Shown: positions 13,707 to 20,539 of the stretch, one piece after another
How the letters are laid out: each line of letters starts with the position of its first letter
Position numbering within the stretch: position 1 is the stretch's first letter
NCBI GenBank assembly: GCA_934541205.1
Contig: CAKTDK010000015.1
Location: 1-20,539, forward strand
DNA: 20,539 bases
DNA from: an uncultured Eubacteriales bacterium
GTDB taxonomy: Bacteria; Bacillota; Clostridia; Oscillospirales; RGIG7773
Direction of reading: 5' to 3'
The notes under the pieces: generated by a model
Databases searched by the model: none
Told to the model about the DNA's origin: nothing
The model's input: only the letters and a program-made list of their open reading frames with translations
Program-made: the position numbers and the translations under genes

Positions 13707-16357
13707 TTTTGTCCCTTATTTTTTATAAAAAGATTTGCGACTAATTTTCCGATTTCAACAAATATAATTACCATTACTTCAAGTCCTAAAATCCATATCC
13801 AGTTTAAAAGAGGCAGCTGCACTACTTTAAATATAGCTGCAATTGGAGGAACAAAACATATTATTCCCTGAAGCACCATACCGGCAAGGAAAGAATAAAT
13901 CAAATATTTATTATTGAGTATGCCCGTTTTAAACAAACTTTCGTCGCTTTTCATATTAAAGGAGTGGAAAAGCTGTCCCATAGCAAGAACAATAAAAGCC
14001 ATTGTATGCCCCACTTCGGCATTTGCTCCCGGCAAAATAAATTTTCCCAAAATATACGCAAACAACGACAAACCGCCTATCATAAGTCCTTGAAGAATTG
14101 TTCTTATCAACATAGGCTTTGTAAAAAGTCCTTCTGACTTTTCTCTTGGTTTTTCATGCATTATATTTTTTTCAACAGGCTCAACTCCAAGGGCCAAAGC
14201 CGGAAGAGAATCCGTTATAAGATTTACCCAAAGTATCTGAACAGGAAGAAGAGGGGTGCCTATTCCCGTTACCATAGCTGTAAAAATAGTTACTACTTCT
14301 CCAAGATTTCCGGAAAGCAAAAAGCTAATAGCTTTCTTGATATTTTTAAATATTCCTCTGCCTTCCTTTACCGCTTCGGTAATCGTAGCAAAGTTATCAT
14401 CTGTTAAAATCATATCCGCTGCGCCTTTTGCAACATCAGTGCCTGTAATTCCCATAGCGCATCCGATATCTGCGGCTTTCAGTGAAGGAGCGTCGTTTAC
14501 TCCGTCTCCCGTCATGGCAACTATCTGACCGTTTTTCTGCCATGCCTTTACAATTCTTATTTTATGCTCCGGTGAAACTCTTGCATATACTCCGTATTTT
14601 GAAACGTTTTTGCAAAGTTCGTCATCACTCATACTATCAAGCTCAGCTCCTGAAATTGCCTGAGATGCATCTTGTATTATATTAAGATTTTTTGCAATCG
14701 CAACTGCCGTATCTTTATGATCCCCCGTTATCATAACAGGACGTATTCCGGCAGTTTTGCAGACCTTTATCGCCTCTTTTGCTTCCTCACGAGGAGGATC
14801 TATCATTCCGATAAGCCCTACAAATTTAAGTTCATTTTCAATTTCAGGCGTAATTATAGCGTCAATACTGTCAAGCACTTTATATCCTACAGCCAAAACT
14901 CTTAAAGCCTGATCAGCCATTTCTTTATTTGCCTTCATTATTTCTTCGCCGTCTGCTCCAATACATCTTGCAATTATCTGATCCGGCGCGCCTTTTGTTA
15001 TTACAAAATATTTACCGTCATTTAAATGAACAGTAGTCATAAGTTTTCTGTCAGAATCAAAAGGCACTTCATTTACTCTCGGATACATATTGTCAATTTC
15101 TTCTTTATTTACTCCAAGCTTCATAAGCGCGGCAACTATAGCAGTTTCAGTTGGATCTCCTATATGTTTTTCTTTCCCGTCTTCATCCAAAGTTACAGTT
15201 CCGTCATTGCAAAGAGAGCCCAGTGTTATAACTTCTCCTATGGATTCTTTGTTTTCCGTATTAACATCAAATATATTTCCGTTTTGGTACGCTTTTACAA
15301 CTGTCATCTGGTTTAAGGTAAGAGTCCCTGTTTTATCAGAACAAATAACGCTTGCACTTCCTAATGTTTCTACAGCAGGGAGTCTTTTTACAATGGCATT
15401 TTTCTTAACCATTCTCATAACTCCCATGGAAAGCACAATGGTAACAATCGCAGGAAGTCCTTCAGGTATTGCCGCAACAGCAAGAGAAACGGCTGTCATA
15501 AACATAGCGACAAATTTATCAATAAGCGTGTTTTGAGAAGGATCGAGTCCTAAAGTCTCAGGACTTTGGAACATACCCACAATAAATATTACTACACATA
15601 TTCCGATCGCTAAAAAACTTAAATATTTGCCTATCTGGGCAAGTTTTTTCTGCAAAGGAGTATCTTCATTTTTTTCTCCTGCCAAAGCTTTAGCAATTTT
15701 TCCGTTTTGAGTTTCCATTCCGGTTGCAACAACTATTCCTTTTCCTCTTCCATAAGTTACAACCGTGCCGGAAAACATCATATTTTTCATATCACCCAAA
15801 GGAATATTTTTTTCTTCTATTATTTTATCGGATTTTTCAACCGGTACCGATTCCCCCGTTAAAGCCGATTCCTCTATCTTTAAATTGGCGGACTCAATAA
15901 TTCTTGCATCGGCAGGTACAAGATCTCCTGCTTCTATAAAAATAATATCTCCCATAACCACATCTTCGGAATTTATTACTTCTTTCTGACCGTTTCGAAG
16001 TACCTTTGCATTGGGCGCAGACATCTTTTTTAATGCTTCAAGACTTTTTTCTGCTTTTCCTTCCTGGATTATACCTATTACTGCATTTAATATTACCACA
16101 ACAAGAATTACTCCCGCATCTACCCATTCCTTTAAGAATATTCCAGAAATAGCTGCGGCAACCAAAAGAACTATTATCATAAAATCCTTAAACTGGTCAA
16201 AAAACCTTAATATCCAGGAGCGTTTTTCTCTTTCAGCTAAAACGTTTTTTCCATACTTTTCACGTCTTTTTTCAACTTCTTCCAAAGATAAACCCGAATT
16301 TATATCAACATCAAGTTCATCGCTTATCTCTTCTACACTTTGAGAATGATTTATCAT
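13703..16357 (-). CDS. P-type Ca2+-transporting ATPase (P2A type)
   Basis: This 884-residue membrane pump exports a divalent cation, most likely Ca2+, at the cost of ATP. An N-terminal cation ATPase domain precedes the first membrane pair. The actuator motif LTGESVPVEK, the phosphorylated Asp341 in CSDKTGTLTLNQM and the hinge TGDGVNDAPSLKAADIGCAMG are all present. The M4 ion-binding site reads AAIPEGLPA and the M6 site NLITDSLPALALG, which matches the SERCA/YloB type with an Asn/Asp pair. About ten membrane segments are present, six of them in the C-terminal quarter. It follows the unknown 8-TM protein by 22 bases and overlaps folC. The ribosome sites GGAGG and AGGA precede the ATG. A heavy-metal role is unlikely, because no CPx motif is seen. 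Confidence 0.93.
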   Translation of the reverse strand: MINHSQSVEEISDELDVDINSGLSLEEVEKRREKYGKNVLAEREKRSWILRFFDQFKDFMIIVLLVAAAISGIFLKEWVDAGVILVVVILNAVIGIIQEGKAEKSLEALKKMSAPNAKVLRNGQKEVINSEDVVMGDIIFIEAGDLVPADARIIESANLKIEESALTGESVPVEKSDKIIEEKNIPLGDMKNMMFSGTVVTYGRGKGIVVATGMETQNGKIAKALAGEKNEDTPLQKKLAQIGKYLSFLAIGICVVIFIVGMFQSPETLGLDPSQNTLIDKFVAMFMTAVSLAVAAIPEGLPAIVTIVLSMGVMRMVKKNAIVKRLPAVETLGSASVICSDKTGTLTLNQMTVVKAYQNGNIFDVNTENKESIGEVITLGSLCNDGTVTLDEDGKEKHIGDPTETAIVAALMKLGVNKEEIDNMYPRVNEVPFDSDRKLMTTVHLNDGKYFVITKGAPDQIIARCIGADGEEIMKANKEMADQALRVLAVGYKVLDSIDAIITPEIENELKFVGLIGMIDPPREEAKEAIKVCKTAGIRPVMITGDHKDTAVAIAKNLNIIQDASQAISGAELDSMSDDELCKNVSKYGVYARVSPEHKIRIVKAWQKNGQIVAMTGDGVNDAPSLKAADIGCAMGITGTDVAKGAADMILTDDNFATITEAVKEGRGIFKNIKKAISFLLSGNLGEVVTIFTAMVTGIGTPLLPVQILWVNLITDSLPALALGVEPVEKNIMHEKPREKSEGLFTKPMLIRTILQGLMIGGLSLFAYILGKFILPGANAEVGHTMAFIVLAMGQLFHSFNMKSDESLFKTGILNNKYLIYSFLAGMVLQGIICFVPPIAAIFKVVQLPLLNWIWILGLEVMVIIFVEIGKLVANLFIKNKGQK

Positions 16358-16379
16358 AATCCTTTTTCCTCCTTTTATT

Positions 16380-17132
16380 CTAAATGCTCATTTTTTTTAA
16401 TACATGATATAATAATGATATTACTAAATATACAAGAACAAAATACATTCCGAAATTAATAATAAAATTCCTGAAAAACAAAGCCGCAACAAATAAAATT
16501 ATATTTAAAATAATTCCTGAAAATATCAGTATATATTCACTGTCATCTGGAAACAGCTGAATTTTGAAAATTTTTCCCTTATTCTTTTTACAGAAATAAC
16601 AAACAACCCCTGCAAACATCATAAATATTATACCTACATAAATAATTATATCCGAAACTATGGGATTTACATAAAAAATATTTGTTTTTATATCTATAAA
16701 TTTAAGAAATATAAGTGAAACTGACGTTAAAACGCATATATTTACACTTTCATTTTTTAAAATGCTGTATATTATAAAAGTTATAACGCTCATCGGAATA
16801 ATTATCTGAATCATTTTTCCGCCGTCAGAACCAAAACATAAAGGAATTATAAGAATTATTACAGCAATAAAAAAATTGCAGGCAATTTCTTTAAAAATAT
16901 TTTTTTGTTTTTTTAAATACAGAATATAAAGACAAATTCCTGAAACAGATAATACAGAACAAACTGACCCAAGTATAATTTTTAATATTTTTCTATAAGC
17001 CAAAACGTCTATATATTTTGTTATAAACAAAGAAGCAACAAAAGCTGCAACTCCGTAAAACAAATATATACACATCTTTTTTGCAAAACCTGCTGCATTT
17101 GTATTTTTGCTGTATCTGGCTGCTCTTGACAT
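16380..17132 (-). CDS. Unknown integral membrane protein, eight predicted helices
   Basis: I do not recognise this 250-residue protein. It has a short, polar N-terminus (MSRAARYSKNTNAAGFAKK) and then about eight hydrophobic segments, near residues 23-45, 49-71, 84-100, 107-123, 130-147, 157-180, 200-220 and 225-245. There is no Walker, Cys-cluster or catalytic motif that I can see. The only polar interior stretches are KKNKGKIFKIQLFPDDSE and short Lys/Asn loops. A GGGG ribosome site precedes the ATG. It lies 14 bases after rsmE and 22 before the P-type ATPase, inside a tight operon. It could be a subunit or regulator of that pump, or an unrelated membrane protein. No function is claimed. Confidence 0.75.
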   Translation of the reverse strand: MSRAARYSKNTNAAGFAKKMCIYLFYGVAAFVASLFITKYIDVLAYRKILKIILGSVCSVLSVSGICLYILYLKKQKNIFKEIACNFFIAVIILIIPLCFGSDGGKMIQIIIPMSVITFIIYSILKNESVNICVLTSVSLIFLKFIDIKTNIFYVNPIVSDIIIYVGIIFMMFAGVVCYFCKKNKGKIFKIQLFPDDSEYILIFSGIILNIILFVAALFFRNFIINFGMYFVLVYLVISLLYHVLKKMSI

Positions 17133-17146
17133 AATATATCCCCTTT

Positions 17147-17878
17147 TTACAAATTACCGCTTTGAAACATAATACATGATAAGGCGCAAACAGGAGCCGT
17201 CTGAGCGCGAAGTATCCTTTTTCCTAAAGTAGCTGTTTCTATTTTTGCCTGTTTTGCCTTTTCTATCTCGTCTTTGGAATATCCGCCTTCACAGCCTATT
17301 CCCAAAGCGATATTATTAAAATCATTTTTTTCAATATATTCTCTCAAATGAATATCATTTTCATTTTCATATAAAATAATTGCTTTATCAAATTCTTTCA
17401 TTTTTTCAAGCATTTCATTATATGTAATAACATCATATACTTTAATTGTTATACCTATTTGAAATTGTTTCGCTGCTTCAAGGGATATTTTATTATATCT
17501 TTCAATTTTCTTTTTAAAGTTCTTATCGGGCTTTATTATACATCTTGAAGTCAAAACAGGATATATTTCAAAAACTCCAAGCTCCACGCTTTTCTGAATT
17601 ATTTCTTCCATTTTATCGCCTTTTAATAAAGACTGAAATAAAACAGCTTTTATATTTGGCTCGCAAAGATTCTTTTTAATTTCATCTATTTTAACTTCTA
17701 CAAAATCTCCTGAAAATCTTGTAATGGTACACTCATAATCCATACCCTTTTTATCACATAAAATAATTTTATCATTAACCTTATGTCTTAAAGAATAAGA
17801 AATATGTTTTGCATTTTCACCTTCTACAATATAAAAATTATCATCAGGCTTTAAATTATCTTCAAAAAATTTAGGCAT
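17147..17878 (-). CDS. rsmE: 16S rRNA (uracil1498-N3)-methyltransferase
   Basis: This enzyme methylates U1498 of 16S rRNA using S-adenosylmethionine and acts as a dimer with a SPOUT knot. It has 243 residues, the normal length. An N-terminal PUA-like RNA-binding part (VEGENAKHISYSLRHKVNDKI) is followed by the SPOUT domain with QSLLKGDKMEEIIQKSVELG and RCIIKPD. The SAM-binding loop reads IGCEGGYSKDE, where the family normally has GPEGGF, and the end reads LGKRILRAQTAPVCAL, where it normally has RTETA. The fold assignment is still firm. It is the first gene of the operon, and its ribosome site is AAAGGA. The genus-level variation at both loops is noted as a finding. Confidence 0.92.
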   Translation of the reverse strand: MPKFFEDNLKPDDNFYIVEGENAKHISYSLRHKVNDKIILCDKKGMDYECTITRFSGDFVEVKIDEIKKNLCEPNIKAVLFQSLLKGDKMEEIIQKSVELGVFEIYPVLTSRCIIKPDKNFKKKIERYNKISLEAAKQFQIGITIKVYDVITYNEMLEKMKEFDKAIILYENENDIHLREYIEKNDFNNIALGIGCEGGYSKDEIEKAKQAKIETATLGKRILRAQTAPVCALSCIMFQSGNL

Positions 17879-17906
17879 ATATTTTTTCCTTTATGATTTA
17901 TTTTTA

Positions 17907-17935
17907 ATTATAACAATTTTACCTCTGTTTGTCTA
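17907..17935 (-). promoter_or_regulatory. SigA-type promoter of the rsmE operon
   Basis: On the minus strand TAGACA (17935-17930, 5 of 6) lies 17 bases from a perfect TATAAT (17912-17907). The start would fall about 20 bases before the rsmE ATG. It lies downstream of the htrA terminator and serves rsmE, the unknown membrane gene, the P-type ATPase and folC. Confidence 0.75.
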
Positions 17936-17983
17936 TCATACACAGATATTTTAAAGGATAATTTTGCTAAAACCGTTTATTGC

Positions 17984-18027
17984 AAAAAATCAAACTCAGC
18001 TTTTTTAAAAAAGCCAAGCTTGATTTT
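17984..18027 (-). terminator. Intrinsic terminator of the htrA-like gene
   Basis: AAAATCAA (17986-17993) pairs with TTGATTTT (18020-18027), and the stem continues inward to GCTTT/AAAGC. Three interior positions are A-C on the plus strand but G-U on the minus strand, so the stem is continuous only in the minus transcript. Six T follow it. It starts 18 bases after the stop. Confidence 0.85.
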
Positions 18028-18044
18028 ATATAAATATATTTTAA

Positions 18045-19538
18045 TTAATTTGTAACAGTCGGTTTGTCTTCTCCCAAAGTTATAGTAACCTCCAGAGTTT
18101 TACCGCTTCTCCATATTTTTAAAGTTAGATTGTCTCCCGCTTTGAATTTATCCTTTATAGCGTTAAGCTGTGACATAGAAGTTACGGTTTGCCCGTTTGC
18201 TCCAACAATAATATCATAAGGCTGAATTCCTTTTACTTTTGCATCACTGCTTGCATCTACGCTTGTTACATAAACTCCTTGAGGAAGTCCATATACACGA
18301 GAAGCCATTTCATCTATATCCTGACCTGAAATTCCTATTAACGGTCTGTTAGTAACATATCCGTTTTTCATTAAACTATTTATTATATCCACGGCGTCAG
18401 AAATAGGAATTGCAAAACCTAAAGATTCCGAATCAGTTGAAGATATTTTCATAGTATTTATACCGATTACCTGTCCTTTTGTATTTATAAGAGGACCTCC
18501 GGAATTTCCCGGATTTATGGCAGCGTCTGTCTGAATAACGCTTACTTCTCTTTCATTGTTTGTTATAGTTCTGTTTGCGCTTGAAACAATCCCTGAAGTA
18601 ACGGTTCCGGCAAGTTCAAGCCCATAAGGATTGCCTATGGCTACAACTGTCTCGCCTACAACAAGATTATCTGAATCGCCAAGTTCCACATAAGGAAGAT
18701 TATTTGCATTTATTTTTATAACAGCTATATCCGAAACCGAATCGCTTCCTACAATAGTAGCCGGATATTCTCCTGAAACATCATCCAAAAATACTGTTAT
18801 TTTAGACGCACCTTCCACAACATGAGCGTTTGTAACAATGTATCCGTCTTCCGTAATAATAAATCCAGAGCCGGTTCCCGTATTTGTTCCCCTAAGTCCG
18901 TAATATGAATTTGCGCTTTGGGTTTCAACTACAATTCCTACCACAGAAGGTTTCACCTTCACCGCTATCTGAGGTATTGTAAGCTCTTCACCGTTGTTCT
19001 TAGCTGAAGAAATAAGATCATTTTTTTCTTCAGAAGTTTTCTCAACCGAAACCTGAGGTACCGGTTTTCCGCTTAAAAATCTTTCAGAAAGAAAATTTAT
19101 TGCAAAAGCTCCCATTATACTTGTTCCGATAAATGCAATGCATATCAAAGAGATTACAACAGCTTTATATACAGTTTTCTTTTTTCTTTTCGGAGAAACA
19201 TTTTTCTCATATTGAGTCTGATTATACTGATAAGTACCTCCTGTAAACTGTTCGGTGCTTTCTGTTTTTTGACTTTTTTCATAGTCGGAATAAACGCTGT
19301 TATTTTCTGCATTTATTCTGTTATTTGCATTGTATGCATAACTTTCATTATCAGCTTCAGTCTTATTTTCAAAATTTTGTTGTTTTTCCTCGGTAAAGGC
19401 TTCCGCATCCTGAGGAATTGCAGTAGTATTTTGTTTTGAAAAATTATAATCAACACCTTGACTTACAACATCGGAATTTTGATTTACATTCTTCTCATTA
19501 TTTAATCCGTTTCTGTTTTCTTCATCAAAGCTTATCAT
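18045..19538 (-). CDS. HtrA/DegP-type serine protease with PDZ domain
   Basis: This is a membrane-anchored protease that clears misfolded exported proteins. It has 497 residues. An Asn/Gln-rich cytoplasmic segment of about 124 residues is followed by KRKKK and one membrane helix at 125-147. The trypsin-like domain has the triad His239 (TNAHVVEG), Asp270 (SDIAVIKI) and Ser346 (NPGNSGGPL), spaced 31 and 76 residues apart as in DegP. A single PDZ domain fills about 395-490. The ATG follows AAGGGCG. It is monocistronic: rpsR ends upstream at its own terminator, and this gene has its own. It resembles the HtrA/HtrB/YyxA proteins of Bacillus. Catalysis is expected, since the triad is complete. Confidence 0.93.
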   Translation of the reverse strand: MISFDEENRNGLNNEKNVNQNSDVVSQGVDYNFSKQNTTAIPQDAEAFTEEKQQNFENKTEADNESYAYNANNRINAENNSVYSDYEKSQKTESTEQFTGGTYQYNQTQYEKNVSPKRKKKTVYKAVVISLICIAFIGTSIMGAFAINFLSERFLSGKPVPQVSVEKTSEEKNDLISSAKNNGEELTIPQIAVKVKPSVVGIVVETQSANSYYGLRGTNTGTGSGFIITEDGYIVTNAHVVEGASKITVFLDDVSGEYPATIVGSDSVSDIAVIKINANNLPYVELGDSDNLVVGETVVAIGNPYGLELAGTVTSGIVSSANRTITNNEREVSVIQTDAAINPGNSGGPLINTKGQVIGINTMKISSTDSESLGFAIPISDAVDIINSLMKNGYVTNRPLIGISGQDIDEMASRVYGLPQGVYVTSVDASSDAKVKGIQPYDIIVGANGQTVTSMSQLNAIKDKFKAGDNLTLKIWRSGKTLEVTITLGEDKPTVTN

Positions 19539-19566
19539 AAAGTATCGCCCTTTCAGATTTTTTATG

Positions 19567-19572
19567 ATTATA
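19567..19572 (-). promoter_or_regulatory. Candidate -10 element of the htrA-like gene
   Basis: A perfect TATAAT lies on the minus strand 28 bases before the ATG. The expected -35 position holds only TTTTTA, so the -35 is poor. Between this and the rpsR terminator the spacer 19573-19743 is AT-rich and shows nothing else I can name. Confidence 0.4.
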
Positions 19573-19743
19573 TTTTAACCACATAATGTTAAAAAAATAT
19601 AAATACCCTGTAAAGAAACATAAATTTTTCTATTAAAAATTTTTATACTATAATGATTTATTCAAAGTATATACATTAGTATGTTTAATTACTGATTTTG
19701 CATTAAAAGAAAAATAAATAACAAATCAACAAAAAACTTTTTA

Positions 19744-19776
19744 TAATAAAATATCCGCCGATTTTTCGGCGGATAT
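19744..19776 (-). terminator. Intrinsic terminator of rpsR
   Basis: ATATCCGCCGA (19751-19761) pairs perfectly with its complement (19766-19776) around a TTTT loop. On the minus strand TTTATTATAA follows. It begins 15 bases beyond the rpsR stop. Confidence 0.88.
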
Positions 19777-19791
19777 AAATTTAATATTCAA

Positions 19792-20037
19792 TTAATCATT
19801 TGAGAAAGGCAACAAAGCAATAACTCTTGCTCTCTTTATTGCAGTAGTAAGCTCTCTTTGATGTTTTGCACAAGTTCCAGTAACTCTTCTCGGAAGAATT
19901 TTTGCTCTTTCGGAAATGAACTTGCGAAGTCTTGCAGTATCTTTATAATCAATTACAGCATTTTTATCTGCACAAAATACGCATACTTTTTTTCTTGGTC
20001 TTCTGCCGCCTCTTTGAGGGCGCTTTTCTTCTGCCAT
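19792..20037 (-). CDS. rpsR: 30S ribosomal protein S18
   Basis: This 81-residue ribosomal protein sits next to S6 on the 30S platform. The basic N-terminus (RPQRGGRRPRKK) leads to VCVFCADKN, YKDTARLRKFISERAKILPRRVTG, TCAKHQRELT and IKRARVIALLPF, all classical S18. The Cys pair CxxC with the later Cys in TCAKH is the C-plus form, expected to hold zinc. A strong GGAGG lies nine bases before the ATG. It follows ssb by 81 bases, in the usual rpsF-ssb-rpsR order. Confidence 0.97.
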   Translation of the reverse strand: MAEEKRPQRGGRRPRKKVCVFCADKNAVIDYKDTARLRKFISERAKILPRRVTGTCAKHQRELTTAIKRARVIALLPFSND

Positions 20038-20057
20038 GAAACTTACCTCCTTTTTAC

Positions 20058-20104
20058 GGATTTAAAAAAATCCTCGAATATATGAAAATCTGTTAAAAAC
20101 AGAT
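20058..20104 (-). other. Two small hairpins in the ssb-rpsR gap
   Basis: ATCTGTT (20088-20094) pairs perfectly with AACAGAT (20098-20104). GGATTT (20058-20063) pairs with AAATCC (20068-20073), ending a few bases before the rpsR ribosome site. They may be an RNA-processing or attenuating element. I see no match to the S6-S18 binding motif. Confidence 0.4.
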
Positions 20105-20118
20105 ATACGGCGAATACA

Positions 20119-20539
20119 TTAGAACGGAAGTTCGTCGTCGTCTCCAACTTCCGCAAAATCATCCTGAGCGTCAAACTGTTCAAAACTGGGAGCAGGGGGA
20201 ACATCGTAAGTGGAAGCAAAACTGCCTCCATCCGAACTATTCTTTTTGCTCTCTGCAAAATAAACATTTGAAGCTATTATTTCAACGGTTTTTCTTTTGC
20301 TTCCGTTTTTATCTTCCCACATACGGGCCTGAATAGTTCCTTCAACAGCGCAAAGAGATCCCTTCTGAAAATATCTTGAAACAAATTCAGCAGTATTTCT
20401 CCATGCTACGCAGTCAAGAAAATCTGTAGGATACTGACCGTTTTGATCCTTAAAATCACGGTTTACCGCAATTGTAAAAGATACAACGGGTACGTTTGAA
20501 GGCGTATATTTAAGTTCAGGATTCTGAACAAATCTGCCC
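20119..20539 (-). CDS. ssb: Single-stranded DNA-binding protein SSB (5' end cut by window edge)
   Basis: This is the 3' part of ssb, about 140 residues visible. The protein binds and protects single-stranded DNA during replication and repair. The visible OB-fold runs from GRFVQNPELKYTPSNVPVV through FTIAVNRDFKDQNGQYPTDF, the conserved DCVAWRNTAEFVSRYFQKGS and VEGTIQARMWEDKNG. A low-complexity linker rich in Ser and Pro follows, and the acidic tip ends DDELPF, the tail that recruits partner proteins. Some 10-20 N-terminal residues lie outside the window. It stands upstream of rpsR, as is normal for Firmicutes; rpsF would be expected further right. Confidence 0.95.
   Translation of the reverse strand, partial: GRFVQNPELKYTPSNVPVVSFTIAVNRDFKDQNGQYPTDFLDCVAWRNTAEFVSRYFQKGSLCAVEGTIQARMWEDKNGSKRKTVEIIASNVYFAESKKNSSDGGSFASTYDVPPAPSFEQFDAQDDFAEVGDDDELPF

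Noticed and set aside
20043..20267. A 74-residue minus-strand ORF overlapping the ssb 3' end
   Set aside because: The ssb frame through the same bases continues to the DDELPF tail, so this other frame is a shadow.

Overview
The window reads as an ordinary stretch of core chromosome from a low-GC, spore-forming anaerobe of the Clostridia. The evidence is the AT-rich base use, a complete spoIIAA-spoIIAB-sigF sporulation cluster, a ferredoxin-linked 2-oxoacid oxidoreductase, a guanine-type riboswitch on a purine permease gene, and an ssb-rpsR pair arranged as in Firmicutes. I see no transposase, phage, integrase, toxin-antitoxin or CRISPR sequence. The genus cannot be fixed from the sequence alone.

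Layout from left to right. An ABC-F ATPase gene (minus strand, cut by the left edge) diverges from a PrsA/parvulin-type foldase lipoprotein gene. Two plus-strand genes follow: a cardiolipin synthase and a family I inorganic pyrophosphatase. They converge on a leftward operon encoding a four-subunit 2-oxoacid:ferredoxin oxidoreductase (VOR/KOR type), headed by a small P-loop ATPase of the MinD/ParA superfamily. The convergence point is a roughly 195-base inverted repeat that can fold into a branched cloverleaf. Next come an NCS2 guanine/hypoxanthine permease behind a guanine riboswitch, then the spoIIA operon, then a leftward operon of rsmE, an unknown 8-TM membrane protein, a Ca2+-type P-type ATPase and folC. 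The right end holds an HtrA-type membrane-anchored protease, rpsR (S18) and the 3' part of ssb.

Functional links. The oxidoreductase operon makes or uses acyl-CoA, with reduced ferredoxin as electron carrier. SpoIIAA, SpoIIAB and SigF form the partner-switching module that turns on forespore transcription. The PrsA-like lipoprotein and HtrA act on exported proteins. The riboswitch shuts off purine import when guanine is plentiful. Most transcription units are closed by recognisable intrinsic terminators.

I did not find a convincing new system. The items most worth checking are the cloverleaf repeat, the absent spoIIA promoter next to a 16-bp perfect palindrome, and the ATPase that heads the oxidoreductase operon.
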